From: Candidatus Mycobacterium methanotrophicum
Lineage (GTDB): Bacteria; Actinomycetota; Actinomycetes; Mycobacteriales; Mycobacteriaceae
DNA: 64,000 nucleotides
Direction of reading: 5' to 3'
Assembly: GCF_023515995.1 (NCBI RefSeq)
Contig: NZ_CP097320.1
Span: 1,984,001 to 2,048,000 of the forward strand
Both the position numbers and the translations under genes were made by a program. Of this stretch, positions 1 to 8,613 are shown one piece after another. The number at the start of each line of letters is the position of its first letter. Position 1 is the first letter of the stretch. The notes beneath the pieces were generated by a model. The model did no database searches. It was not told the DNA's origin and worked only from the letters and a program-made list of their open reading frames with translations.

Positions 1-962
1 GCAATGACGGTCATTGAGTCGTCGGGATGTATTGCTGGGTCGATGAATTGAAACACCGACATACGCTTCTCGGCTGCCACCCTTGAAGTACCGATGTACC
101 TAGTGAGTCCACTCACCGCTTCCAACATGTCCGCGCGGCGATATGAGTGCTGCCACCACTTCGCCAGGAAATTCTTGTTGTGCCAGTTGACCTTTGCTTT
201 GGAATTGCGCTTGATCACCTCGGCGTTCGCGGCTGCCTCTTCATCCGCCGCCTTTTGACGGTCTGGCAGGATGTGTTCCTTCAGCCGCGCCAGTGCGCCA
301 GGGGCGTCGACGGAGACCTTCACTGCGTCGTCGTGCGGAAGGTCGATGATGAGGTGGGTCGGTGCCACTGAGTGCAGCAGCACCCTCCCGCTGAGAACGG
401 GGTGAACGTAGGGCGCGGACTTCGGGTCCTTTGTCAGAAGCTCTTGCACCTCAGCAGAACTCAGGCGAAATCCTTTTATGGCGCCAGCCGTTTGACCCTG
501 GAAAATGACCTTCGGCTTCTTGTTCTGGGGCAGCGATGCTGCTTTGCGCACGTCGGTGGTAGCTCGCAACGTGGGGGGAATTTCATCGACAGGCAGTCGC
601 AGCTGGCCGTCGTCCAGCCAGAGATTTTTCGTGTCGGGGGCGTGGTTCTTACCTTTGACCCAGTTGACGATTGACACAGTGACGACGGCATCGCCCGACC
701 ATGGCTGCGACGACACCGCATCGAAAATCACGCCATCGTTCTCGACCACGTAGTCGAAAGACGCTTTGCGCGAGTCGCCATCGCGAATGGCCTGTGTAGC
801 AACGAATCCCGCTCGACCGCTATCTGGAAGTAGCTTGTGCGCCAAAGGGAACCAGTATGTGACGAAGTCGCTTACGCCAGGGCTGGGGTACTTCTCGTCT
901 AATCGAGCAACGTAGTCAGCGCCGAAATCATCAATCATCTTTCGCCGACCGTTATACGGAGG
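1..962 (-). pseudogene. DNA methyltransferase, C-terminal part (5' truncated, runs off left edge)
   Basis: An open reading frame of about 320 codons on the minus strand runs from near 962 to the left edge with no stop. Its first residues read EPPYNGRRK, which resembles motif IV (NPPY) of N6-adenine methyltransferases with the Asn replaced. It continues with DFVTYWFPLAHKLL and GRAGFVATQAIRDG, a segment typical of large type IIG or BREX-like methyltransferases, where it precedes the target-recognition domain. Upstream an in-frame TGA lies at 1035-1037 and no N-terminal SAM-binding motif is visible, so the catalytic half is missing. The first in-frame ATG is at 936-938. The likely role was modification of foreign or self DNA. 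The family is inferred from remembered motif order only. Confidence 0.6.
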
Positions 963-1157
963 TTCCGTACATGGTTTCGGCGTGTTGCAATCAAGTCCGA
1001 CTCGCTGCTGTCGGCAATCACGGAGTCGCTTGACTCAAAGCTCATATCTCGATTCCCGGTCTCCGCGGTTTCTGCTAAACCCTGGCTCCGCAGAGAGCTG
1101 AGACCGTCAGTGGGAGGCTGACCTTGAAACGCAGCAGGACGGATATGCTCGCAGCTC

Positions 1158-1367
1158 ATGACATGGCTGTCGGCTGCTCTGCCGTACGTCGGCGGGGGCG
1201 TTCTTGGTGCTGCGCTGACGTACGCGCTGACGTGGGTTCGTGAACGGCGGCGTATCCTCGACGCTTACCGCGCCCCGCAGCGGCAAGCTACCGGCGACAT
1301 CGTCGCAGCCGCGCACGAGTTCATTTGTGCAGCCGCTCGCTGCGGGCCGACGCCTCGGAGGCGGTAG
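1158..1367 (+). pseudogene. N-terminal stub of a membrane-anchored hypothetical protein
   Basis: The 69-residue reading frame starts with a single hydrophobic anchor (residues 4-26, Ala/Gly/Leu-rich) followed by RERRRILDAYRAPQRQA and a helical stretch. Short mycobacterial proteins with an anchor and a basic RERRR helix exist, but I cannot name the family. The frame ends abruptly in a Pro/Arg-rich tail where the neighbouring minus-strand fragment begins, so it is probably the surviving 5' end of a longer gene. Confidence 0.35.
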
Positions 1368-1385
1368 TCGTACGCGCGGCCCTGA

Positions 1386-1742
1386 TCACCCGCCCGCCCC
1401 GACGGCGTAGCCAGACAGCGACAAGATCTGAGTGAGGTCGTCGCGGGCGACTGCGGCCTCAGACTGTCGGGACCAGATCCGGTCCGACGCCAAAGCAACG
1501 CGGACGAGCACGAGGATCGGCTGCCCGTCACCTTGCCGGGCCTGTGTTGCGTGCATCGCTGCGGCCAGGCGCTTCCACTTCGTCTGCCCTTCTCCAAGCG
1601 GGTCGCCTTCTCCAAGCGGGTCGAGGAACTTCGCCTCCACGATGACCCGGGTCAGTTCCGATCCGCTATACAGGTCACCGATCACCTTCGCGACGGCCTC
1701 GATCGTGCCCGCTGAGAACGCCTGAACACTCTTGTCTGCCAC
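1386..1742 (-). pseudogene. Truncated TIGR02391-like (Ymh-type) N-terminal domain
   Basis: From a GTG at 1740-1742 the minus strand encodes about 118 residues beginning VADKSVQAFSAGTIEAVAKV, then ELTRVIVEAKFLDP, QGDGQPILVLVRVAL and DDLTQILSLSGYAV. This looks like the N-terminal half of TIGR02391-type proteins, often found near defence genes; the assignment is from memory and tentative. The protein ends in GAGG at a stop where the family would continue, so the C-terminal part is missing. A 34-bp tandem duplication doubles the residues DPLGEG inside the domain. Confidence 0.4.
1589..1623. repeat. 18-bp tandem duplication
   Basis: The unit CTTCTCCAAGCGGGTCG occurs twice with an 18-bp period. 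The period is a multiple of three, so the duplication keeps the minus-strand frame and repeats DPLGEG. It looks like a replication-slippage event. Confidence 0.8.
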
Positions 1743-1863
1743 GGCGGCAGGGTAGCCCCGCGGTAGGACAGCACCGCGCGACACGCGCGCACCGTGAACT
1801 GTCAGTCGTGACCGTCGCCGACGCCTACGCTCATGACGCACGCGTCGAGATGTAGGGGGCACG

Positions 1864-3552
1864 ATGGGCTCGATCCACGAGGTGTCTTCAGGTTCTTCAC
1901 ATCTTGGATTGAGACGGGGATTAACCTCATGCCAGCCCACTTTCGCATTGAATGGAGTCGCCCCGACGCCGCGCCGTCGTATCCCCCGCACCCTGGGCGC
2001 GGTTGCCGGCGGGCTGTTGGGTGTGGCATTGCTCCCAGCGGCTGCCGCCTTCGCTGACGACTACGGTAACTACGACCTCGTTCCCAGCTCCGTGGACACG
2101 GCAGGGGCCGTGGAGACGGTAGAGGACGGCGGAGTACCCAACTTCTTAATCGAGCTTCCGCCGGCTCTGATCGGAAGCGTTCAGGGAACTCAGGAATTCG
2201 ACGTCGACGACCCGAGCAACACTCAGGTCGGGACCGTCGTTGCCGACGTGGCTAACACCACCGTTATCGTCGGTGGTACCAACCAGGAAATCCTCATCAC
2301 CTCCGACGACGGATACACCAACGTAGGCACCGCCGCCGGGAACGTTCCGCCGGTCGGCTCGGTATTCGACACCTACACCTACAGTAGCGACAGCTCGGTC
2401 GTCTACTCCGACATCCCTACGGCGACCGGCGACCAGATCTCGTTTACCTGGGACACCCCCTTCGGGGACTTCGACATCCCCACCAGTTATGACGCGATCA
2501 CCACTGTCGTCCCAGTGAGCATCGCCGGGGCAGGGACCGACGCGACAGGGGACAGCCTCACCGGCGCCACATTCGTTCTGTCCGGGACGGAAACGGTCGA
2601 CGGAGTTAACGGGCTTCCGCCTGTGGACTACGACCTTCTGGGAACCCAGACATTCGACGTTGACAATGCGAGCGGTACTCAGATCGGGTCCTTCAGTGTC
2701 GACGTGGCCAACAGCTCGGATTTCGCGGGTAATAGCACCCAGGACGTCCTCGTCACCTCCTCATCGGGCGACGCTCCGGCGGTCGGCTCGGTGATCGACT
2801 ATTTCTTCTTGCTCGGTAGTCATGACAGCGTCTATAACGTCTACTCCGACATCCCCTCGACCACCGGCGGCGCGGACACGATCACGGATACCGTTGTGAC
2901 CCCGTTGGGGAACTCCGCCATTCCCATCGATTTTGACGCGGCCGCAGGTCTCGCCGATGAACTCGACGGCACCTCGCCCGTCGGAACGGCAATCGACCTC
3001 CCCAACGACTACGACATCACTCCTGAAGGCTCGGGAACGATCGTCGGAATAGACGGGATTCAGCCTGCGGACATCGACGTTCAGGGAACTCAGGAATTCG
3101 GCTATACGGACCTGGCTACCGGTCAGACCGGGACCTTCGACGCCGATGTGGCGCAGAGCACGATCATCTTCTTCAACACCATCCCCCAGGAACAACTCGT
3201 CGTCACCTCCTCATCAGGCGACGCTCCGGCGGTCGGCTCGGTGTTCGAGATGGACAACTACGGTGACGGCTACGAGAGCATCTACTCCGACATCCCCTCG
3301 ACGACCGGCTCGAACACGATCACCGATACCTTCGTGACCCCGTTCGGAGACTTCCAAATTCCCGACACCTATGTCGCGGCCGCAGCTTTCGCCGCTGATT
3401 CGTCCACGAACTTCGCCGACCCTGGAGCATCGACGGCCGCCGCTGACCTCCTTAGCAGTCTTGACCCGTCGGCAGCGCTCGACAGCGGCGCGTTCGCCGA
3501 TGTTTTCCCCCACCTCGACGCGGCGCTGAACCTGTTGGCCGGCCCGTTCTGA
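1864..3552 (+). CDS. Secreted protein with three internal repeats
   Basis: This 562-residue protein starts at ATG 1864, preceded by AGGGGG four bases upstream. A TTG at 1948 would put the start closer to the export signal. Residues about 36-65 hold an Arg-rich stretch (TPRRRIPRTLG), a hydrophobic core and an AFA-D cleavage-like site. Three copies of a 120-150 residue unit follow, near 2158-2520, 2611-2960 and 3058-3395. Each contains a GTQ(E/T)F element, a VADVANTT-like strand, GD.PAVGSV, YSDIPSTTG and TPFGDF.IP. About 60 Ala/Asp-rich residues close the protein. It is acidic with very few Lys, and looks like a beta-rich surface or exported repeat protein. No enzymatic motif is seen and the function is unknown. 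Confidence 0.75.
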   Translation: MGSIHEVSSGSSHLGLRRGLTSCQPTFALNGVAPTPRRRIPRTLGAVAGGLLGVALLPAAAAFADDYGNYDLVPSSVDTAGAVETVEDGGVPNFLIELPPALIGSVQGTQEFDVDDPSNTQVGTVVADVANTTVIVGGTNQEILITSDDGYTNVGTAAGNVPPVGSVFDTYTYSSDSSVVYSDIPTATGDQISFTWDTPFGDFDIPTSYDAITTVVPVSIAGAGTDATGDSLTGATFVLSGTETVDGVNGLPPVDYDLLGTQTFDVDNASGTQIGSFSVDVANSSDFAGNSTQDVLVTSSSGDAPAVGSVIDYFFLLGSHDSVYNVYSDIPSTTGGADTITDTVVTPLGNSAIPIDFDAAAGLADELDGTSPVGTAIDLPNDYDITPEGSGTIVGIDGIQPADIDVQGTQEFGYTDLATGQTGTFDADVAQSTIIFFNTIPQEQLVVTSSSGDAPAVGSVFEMDNYGDGYESIYSDIPSTTGSNTITDTFVTPFGDFQIPDTYVAAAAFAADSSTNFADPGASTAAADLLSSLDPSAALDSGAFADVFPHLDAALNLLAGPF

Positions 3553-3556
3553 TAGC

Positions 3557-3668
3557 GGAACGGTGTCGCGGTGTCCAGGTCGGCCCAAGCGTCGACGAGC
3601 ACGGCGCCGGCGGGTAATGGGATGTTGGTGGGCCTGGCTTGTTTGGTGGTGGTCACAGTGTGCAGCAA
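3557..3668 (-). pseudogene. Remnant of a small mycobacterial or phage-type protein N-terminus
   Basis: On the minus strand VTTTKQARPTNIPLPAGA followed by DAWADLDTATPFRY is readable. This wording recurs at the start of small mycobacterial and mycobacteriophage proteins that I cannot assign a function. The similarity stops at the 3' end of the three-repeat gene, so only about 35 residues remain. The reading frame continues into the antisense of that gene, which is not expected to be coding. Confidence 0.35.
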
Positions 3669-3767
3669 CCTTTCGTTTAGGTTGCTAGCTCACCGACCGT
3701 CCGACCCACGCTTGGCCCATGCGGGCCACAAAACGTCAGGAAAACCACCTCTAGCCTGCACAAACAT

Positions 3768-3798
3768 TGGTGCGCGGTACTGGGATTGAACCAATCGA
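3768..3798 (-). other. tRNA 3'-end fragment, candidate attachment scar
   Basis: Read on the minus strand, the bases form a T arm with stem ATTGG/CCAGT and a TTCAATC loop, then a seven-base acceptor strand ACCGCGC, discriminator A and an encoded CCA. The preceding bases do not form an anticodon or D arm, and no 5' GCGCGGT partner is present. So this is only the last third of a tRNA gene. Such 3' pieces are typical att sites left by elements that integrate into tRNA genes. Confidence 0.6.
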
Positions 3799-3904
3799 TG
3801 CTTGCGACAGGCCGGACGCACCGGGCATATTAGCGACTCGTCAGCAATCTGAGATGGGTCTGTCGGCTGGCCGTCCGCTTGCCGCTTTCCGTCTGCCCCT
3901 ACTG

Positions 3905-4027
3905 GCGTCGAGTGTGCACTGACGGCTTCGAGTGTGAACGGAGGGCGGAAGTTTCGCGATTTTCTCGCCCACGATTCACGGTCGAAGCCCAGGATTCACA
4001 CTCGATGCACGGGACGCACACTTGACC
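3905..4027. repeat. Intergenic repeat with TCGAGTGTG units in both orientations
   Basis: GTCGAGTGTGCAC and TTCGAGTGTGAAC are followed by TTTCGCGATTTTCTCGCCC. Inverted copies ATTCACACTCGATGC and ACGCACACTTGAC come next. Intergenic motifs of this kind occur in several mycobacteria, as far as I recall. It lies downstream of the minus-strand gene 4096-4632 and could form a long hairpin. Confidence 0.55.
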
Positions 4028-4095
4028 CGAAACCACCCGCAGTAGAGGGTAGATTTCTGACTTCTCACCAACGCCACCATCATTGAGCGAATCGA

Positions 4096-4632
4096 TTAGA
4101 GCCAGCCGGTGCGGGCGGCGGCAACGGCCTCGGCGGGTGCCGGGGCCAATTCTCCGTCGCGCACGCCCTCGAGCATCCGTTTCACCGTGGCGATAATTTC
4201 CGGTCCTGCCGCAGCCAGCCCCGTCATATCGGCTTCGGTGAACTCACCGGCATCGACGCCTGCTCGGGTCAGCACGGCGACCGGGTCGGCCAACTGATCG
4301 GCCAGCCAGGACAGCGGGTCGGCCGACAGCTCGGGGACGAAGTGTCGGCGTCCGGGCTCCCAACCGTCGAATCGAGGATGGTGATGGGCCCGGTCCAGCG
4401 TCCCCGGCGGACTCTGGGTTGATCCGAAAAGGTCCACCCGCCACACCGGGCGGTTGAATGCGATCGGAATGCCGGCGTAGATGGACCCCGCAGGCTCGGC
4501 CCGGTCGATGAGGCGCAGTTCCAATCTGACTCCGCGCTCCGGGGTCTCCTGACCGGTGAGCGGGGCCGGGTCGACAAAGTACATGTCGCCGATCACTACA
4601 CCGAGGGCTTCGAATCCGAACGCTGTGAACAT
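4096..4632 (-). CDS. Conserved mycobacterial hypothetical protein
   Basis: The 178-residue protein starts at MFTAFGFEALGVV, ATG 4630-4632, with GAAAGG seven bases upstream; in-frame ATGs further up lack such a site. The N-terminal half reads as a compact beta domain (IGDMYFVDPAP, RGVRLELRL, GSIYAGIPI, PVWRVDLF). It is followed by LDRAHHHPRFDGWEPG, a His-rich segment that could bind metal, and a helical C-terminus. I recall mycobacterial hypotheticals of this pattern, but no function. The reading frame is intact, unlike its neighbours. Confidence 0.7.
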   Translation of the reverse strand: MFTAFGFEALGVVIGDMYFVDPAPLTGQETPERGVRLELRLIDRAEPAGSIYAGIPIAFNRPVWRVDLFGSTQSPPGTLDRAHHHPRFDGWEPGRRHFVPELSADPLSWLADQLADPVAVLTRAGVDAGEFTEADMTGLAAAGPEIIATVKRMLEGVRDGELAPAPAEAVAAARTGWL

Positions 4633-4849
4633 TGCGTACCTTTCTTTGCGCCTCTTCGAGGGTAAACCCAGGCGGTTGACGCGGAGCATTTCCATCGGAG
4701 GCGGGCTTGCGGCCATTAGACTCATGTGCAGCCGATTGCCTGGGAGCGTGGGCGTATGAAAGTGCTATGGACTCCCGCGGGCGTCGCTGAAACCTGTTAG
4801 CTCGGCGAGGCGATCCGCTGGCGCGGCTCCTGACAATCGACACCGACCC

Positions 4850-5637
4850 CGGGTTGACGATATTTATCCGCTCATCGACCAAGTTCGCCGGCGCGGCCCC
4901 ATGTCTCGGGTAGCCAAAGCCGGCTGGGTCAGCGCTGATGCGCAGATTGTGCGTGAGGTGGTGCGCGACGGCCGGTTCAGGACTATCAAACCTCGGGATC
5001 GTTCACCGTTTCGTATGGTCCAGTGGATCCTGGCGCAGACCGACCCCGGTGTGCTGAGCCCAATCGAACCACCCTCGATGTTGGTCACCGATTCACCTGA
5101 GCACACCCGCTTACGTCGCCCGGTCTCGCGGTCATTCACGCCGCGAGCGCTTGATGGACTTCGCACACGTATACACGACATCGCCGAGGGGCTGCTCCGC
5201 GCTCTGGACGGCAGCGCACCGTGCGATTTGGTCGCCGAGTACACCTCGCGGATTCCCATCGCGGTGATCGCCGAGATGCTGCCAATGCCACCCGATGAGG
5301 CGGGCTATCTGCAGGAAGCCGCTGAGACCACAACAAGATTGATCGGCGGCACCACCGCATCTTGGCGCGACTTTGGTCCGCGATGAAGGCTCTGCGCGGG
5401 TTCGACCGGTACCTGGCGGGGCATATCGGGCGGCTAAGGGAAGACGACGCCGACAACACCATCCTGTCCGAAGTCCTCCACAACAGCGACTTGAGCGAAG
5501 TCGAGATCAGGATGCTTGCGGGTCTGCTCCTTGGCGCGGGATTCGTCACCACGAGTCACGTGTTAGGCAAGGCCGTCGTCGCACGTGTCCGTCATCCCGG
5601 TCAACTGGCCGCGCTGTGCACGAACCGTTCCTGGTGA
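4850..5637 (+). pseudogene. Cytochrome P450, truncated and frameshifted
   Basis: The similarity begins with DIYPLIDQVRRRGPM, the usual proximal start of an actinobacterial P450, and continues through PPSMLVTDSPEHTRLRRPVS (the B'/C helix region). A one-base frameshift near 5375-5385 moves the reading to FDRYLAGHIGRLR and the I-helix start LLLGAGFVTTSHVLGKAVV. The frame ends at 5637, before the ExxR motif and the haem-binding Cys, so no P450 activity is possible. No start codon is found in frame for the first segment. The neighbouring minus-strand gene is read divergently. Confidence 0.75.
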
Positions 5638-6000
5638 CATAGCAGGAGCGAGTCCTGGTTATGCGGCGTCCCCGAACGGTCTTGGGTTGCCTGGTTGCCT
5701 GCCGGTCCTTGTCGAGGTCGTCTGGTCTTGATGCCGTGTGGCTGCCGGTGGCCTGTCGTGGTGGCGGGTTTCCTGGGTGCGGTTGGGACGGCGGGGTGGT
5801 CCGGGGTCGCGTCTGGGTTGACCGTGTCGCCTCCGCTGGGGCGATTTGGTTCCCTGTCACGCGACGCCTGGCCCGGTGCCCGAGTCCGCGTCGGCCGAGC
5901 ACCAGCGCCGCAGCGTGGTGGCCGGTGGTCTTATGGTGGCGCTGCAGATGGGTCAGCCAGTGCTGGTTGCCCCATCGGGATAATTGCGGGGTCGGGATAA
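5638..6000. other. Gap without a supported gene
   Basis: Long Arg- and Pro-rich reading frames cross this stretch in several frames, but none shows a recognisable domain or a ribosome-binding site. It lies between the P450 remnant and the IS21 remnant and probably contains eroded insertion-sequence DNA. GGGATAA occurs twice just before the palindrome at 6001. Confidence 0.4.
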
Positions 6001-6032
6001 GTCGATTAATCCCGATATCGGGATTAATCGAC
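6001..6032. repeat. Perfect 32-bp palindrome
   Basis: GTCGATTAATCCCGAT is followed directly by its exact reverse complement ATCGGGATTAATCGAC. The centre CCCGATATCGGG resembles the CCGATATCGG sites at 52.5 and 54.6 kb. The palindrome overlaps the start of the IstB-like fragment, so it may be a joined pair of insertion-sequence ends. Confidence 0.8.
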
Positions 6033-6296
6033 GACTTCGCACTGCAGCCCATGGACGCCACCGCGGCCGCCGACTTCTACGAGCTTGTCGTGGCCCGCCA
6101 CCAACGGGCCTCGACCGTGCTGACCTCCAACCGCAGCCCCGATAAATGGCTGGCCGTCATGACTGACCCGCTGCTCGCGGCCATCGACAGGATTACCTCA
6201 ACAGCACACGAACCGATCATCGAGGGCCAGTCCTACCGGCGCCGCCAAAAGCCCTCAGTTGACACCAGCCCCACGACCGCCGATCATCACCAATGA
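6021..6296 (+). pseudogene. IS21-family helper ATPase IstB, C-terminal fragment
   Basis: The frame reads GLIDDFALQPMDATAAADFY, then RHQRASTVLTSNRSPDKW, DPLLAAIDRI and IIEGQSYR. This is the C-terminal third of IstB ATPases (normally DDLG.RPM..., TSNR.P..W, DPLLA.A..DRL, G.SYR). The Walker A and B regions and the IstA transposase are absent. The fragment begins at the 32-bp palindrome. The rest of the reading frame upstream is not IstB-like. Confidence 0.7.
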
Positions 6297-6419
6297 GCCA
6301 AACAGGTGGTCTATAGTTGCTGGCCAACCGGTGGCCCCATCCTCATGGCAAATGACAGGCCACCGGCCGAGTGTAAATTCCGGCCCTAAATCGTGTGCCC
6401 AACCAGGAAGGAGAAGGTC

Positions 6420-6743
6420 GTGGGTGAGCCGTTGCAGGTCGACACCGCCAGCCTGGCCGAGCCGATACCCACACTGTCGGCGTCGCCCGCGCTGACCGGA
6501 AGCGATCCGGTCAGCCAAGCCATCGCGGCCCAAGCCGCCAAAACCGACGCCGCGCTGGCCGCCATCAAGCACGAGGTAGCCGAACACGCCCAGAACGTGT
6601 CCACCGCGGCGCGAGGGTATGACCGGTCCGATCGCGACATCGCCGACACCATGAGCAAGCACACGTTCGGCGGCACAGAGGTGCAGCAGGCGGGCCACGG
6701 CTTCAAACAAGGCGGGGGCAGACGGTGGGGTGAAGGGGTGGCG
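6420..6743 (+). CDS. EspC-like ESX-secreted protein (reads through into desaturase)
   Basis: A GTG at 6420, preceded by AGGAAGGAGAAGG, starts GEPLQVDTASLAEPIPTLSA. It continues through QAIAAQAAKTDAALAAIKHE and AARGYDRSDRDIADTM, the helix-turn-helix layout and length (about 90 residues) of the EspC/DUF2580 family of type VII secretion substrates. No stop codon follows: the frame runs on through a Gly-rich linker into the desaturase, making one ORF of 423 codons from 6393. Either a deletion removed the stop and intergenic DNA, or this is a true fusion. The family assignment rests on composition and start motif. Confidence 0.5.
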
Positions 6744-7664
6744 GTGAGCGAGGACGACGAGCCGGCTACTTGCAGCCGTATCCCCCGTCCGCGTACGATG
6801 CGGCCGTTGTTTGCGTTTCCCACTGTTGGGATCTATTTCAGCGGCCTGGTTGTGTTCGCTGTTTCGACGATGGCGGTGGTGGCTGGGTGGGCGCCGGTGT
6901 GGGTCACGATCGCCGCCAACGCTGGTGTGAGCTATGTGATGTTCACCGTGGTGCATGAGGCGGTTCATCATTCGATAAGCACCGCGGGTTGGGTGAACGC
7001 GCTGTTTGGCCGGCTGGCATGGGTGTTCGTCTCACCGATGTCTTCTTTTCCGTCGTTGGCGTCTATCCATATGGCGCATCACCGCTACACCAACGACCGC
7101 ACGATGGATCCAGATGCGTCCGCGACGCACGTCAAGTGGTGGCAGCTGCCGTTTCGCTGGGCGCTGGTCGATGCTTTCTATGTGATGTATTACACCCGTC
7201 GCTTGCCGAGCCGGCCAGCGCGCGAACTGGCCGAGACGGCGGTGATGTTCAGCCTGTGCGCGGCGGTGGTGGCCGGTGCGGGTGTGTCCGGGAACTTGTG
7301 GATGCTGGCGGTGGTGGTCGTCATCCCGCAGCGCGTCGCCATCTTCGTGCTGGCGTGGGCGTTTGACTGGTTGCCACATCATAGGCTGCGCGACACCCCG
7401 GATACCAACCGTTACCGCACGACCTGGGCCCGCGCCGGCATGGAGTGGCTGTTGACTCCGCTGCTGCTGTCGCAGAACTACCACCTGGTGCATCACCTGC
7501 ACCCGTGGGTGCCGTGGTACCGGTACTTGCCGACGTGGCGGGAGAACGAAAAGATCTATCTGCGCAGCCAAGTGCCGCTGATCAGCGCTTTTGGTCGTCT
7601 GCTAACGCCGGATGAGTTTGGAAAGGGTAAACGGCTCAACGCCAGCCGGAAAATCGGAAAGTAA
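6744..7664 (+). CDS. Membrane fatty acid desaturase / carotenoid hydroxylase-like di-iron protein
   Basis: About 306 residues from GTG 6744, which has AAGGGG just upstream. The three histidine boxes of membrane di-iron enzymes are present in order: HEAVHH, HMAHH (followed by RYTND) and HLVHH near the C-terminus. They are spaced by hydrophobic pairs, one between residues 25 and 70 and another around PAVMFSLCAAVVAG. The layout suits a fatty-acid desaturase or beta-carotene hydroxylase acting on lipid in the cytoplasmic membrane. The same frame is open upstream into the EspC-like gene, so translation from 6420 would give a chimera. The catalytic residues look intact. Confidence 0.75.
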   Translation: MSEDDEPATCSRIPRPRTMRPLFAFPTVGIYFSGLVVFAVSTMAVVAGWAPVWVTIAANAGVSYVMFTVVHEAVHHSISTAGWVNALFGRLAWVFVSPMSSFPSLASIHMAHHRYTNDRTMDPDASATHVKWWQLPFRWALVDAFYVMYYTRRLPSRPARELAETAVMFSLCAAVVAGAGVSGNLWMLAVVVVIPQRVAIFVLAWAFDWLPHHRLRDTPDTNRYRTTWARAGMEWLLTPLLLSQNYHLVHHLHPWVPWYRYLPTWRENEKIYLRSQVPLISAFGRLLTPDEFGKGKRLNASRKIGK

Positions 7665-7788
7665 GGGCCTCCTGAACCCGGCTTTCACGGTTGGCGTTGT
7701 GTGGCTACAACTTCCACGGCGAATCGAATTCACGCTCGCCCCCACAACGCAACCCAAAGACTCACCCGCCTGAAAAATCGAGTAGATC

Positions 7789-8127
7789 TTAACTGCCGCC
7801 GGGTTTGCCATCGACACCAGCAATTCCGGGCAATCCGGGCGTCCCGGTGGCGCCAGCGGTCAAGCCAGTGCCGCCGGCGCCACCGTCTCCGCGAACACCG
7901 CCCTTGCCGGCCGCGCCGTTGACGGCGGCGCCGTCACCGCCATGACCGCCGTCACCGCCATGACCGCCGTCACCACCCTTGAAAAGGTGCGGGTCGGAAT
8001 TCCCACCGGCCCCGCCATCACCGCCGGTGCCGGCACTGCCGTTACCAGCGGCGCCAGCATTGCTGGCTGGCCAATCCCCGGGTGGCCGCCACACGAACCG
8101 ATCCGTCCGCCACAGGCCGCCGACCAC
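7789..8127 (-). CDS. Short Gly-rich PGRS-like protein
   Basis: The minus strand encodes about 112 residues, more than a third Gly, as repeated GGx and GGDGG units (GTGGDGGAGGNSDP, GGDGGHGGDGG) ending PGIAGVDGKPGGS. This resembles the PGRS domain of PE_PGRS proteins, but no PE domain or secretion signal precedes it. An upstream frame starting MNGPGGAHDFGW is offset by one base, so the original N-terminus may have been frameshifted. It may be a remnant rather than an active gene. Confidence 0.45.
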   Translation of the reverse strand: MVGGLWRTDRFVWRPPGDWPASNAGAAGNGSAGTGGDGGAGGNSDPHLFKGGDGGHGGDGGHGGDGAAVNGAAGKGGVRGDGGAGGTGLTAGATGTPGLPGIAGVDGKPGGS

Positions 8128-8320
8128 CCGAAGTCATGAGCACCGCCTGGACCGTTCATCGCGGCCTGCTGAGCGCCGCGACACGCACTGAAGTGTGCAT
8201 ACTTGACTGTGCACATCTGAATGGGCATCACGTCGCGTGGTCATCGGCGCTATCATCGGATTTCCCCTCGTCTAATCCAGATAGGCATGCCGGATGGTCC
8301 GCAAAAAACCAGCACTTCGA

Positions 8321-8613
8321 TTGGTCACTAGTGACCACTTAACTGTTCATGTAGGACAGGTGCTGCGCGATCACCGCGATGCGGCGGGTCTCAGCCAGGA
8401 GCGGGCTGCGGACTAGCCGGCATTACCCGCAACGCCCTGGCGCGGTTGGAGAAGCAGCAGTTGCCCAATCCCACCCTCAAGACGGTGCTGGCATTGAGGA
8501 AGGCCTACGAGCTCGACACCGTCGAAGCGTTGCTGGGTCGCGTGCCCTCAGCGGTGGCGGCGGACGCCTGGGCTGCACACCGCGAGGCGCCGGCCGAACA
8601 GCCCGGGATGTGA
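8321..8613 (+). pseudogene. XRE-family helix-turn-helix regulator, frameshifted
   Basis: From a TTG at 8321 the frame reads HVGQVLRDHRDAAGLSQERA, the first helices of an XRE DNA-binding domain. It then hits TAG next to GCGGAC. Shifting the frame restores LAGITRNALARLEKQQLPNP and TLKTVLALRKAYELD, the rest of the domain. A one- or two-base indel therefore breaks a regulator of about 95 residues. It lies upstream of the nuclease/helicase pair, where small regulators of defence modules are common. Confidence 0.65.

Noticed and set aside
2761..3195. Minus-strand frames under the three-repeat protein
   Set aside because: They repeat because the sense gene has repeats; no domain, and the sense strand has start, RBS and signal sequence.
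7942..8139. Plus-strand Thr/Ala-rich frame with MTAVTAMTAVT repeats
   Set aside because: It is the antisense reading of the Gly-rich PGRS-like sequence.
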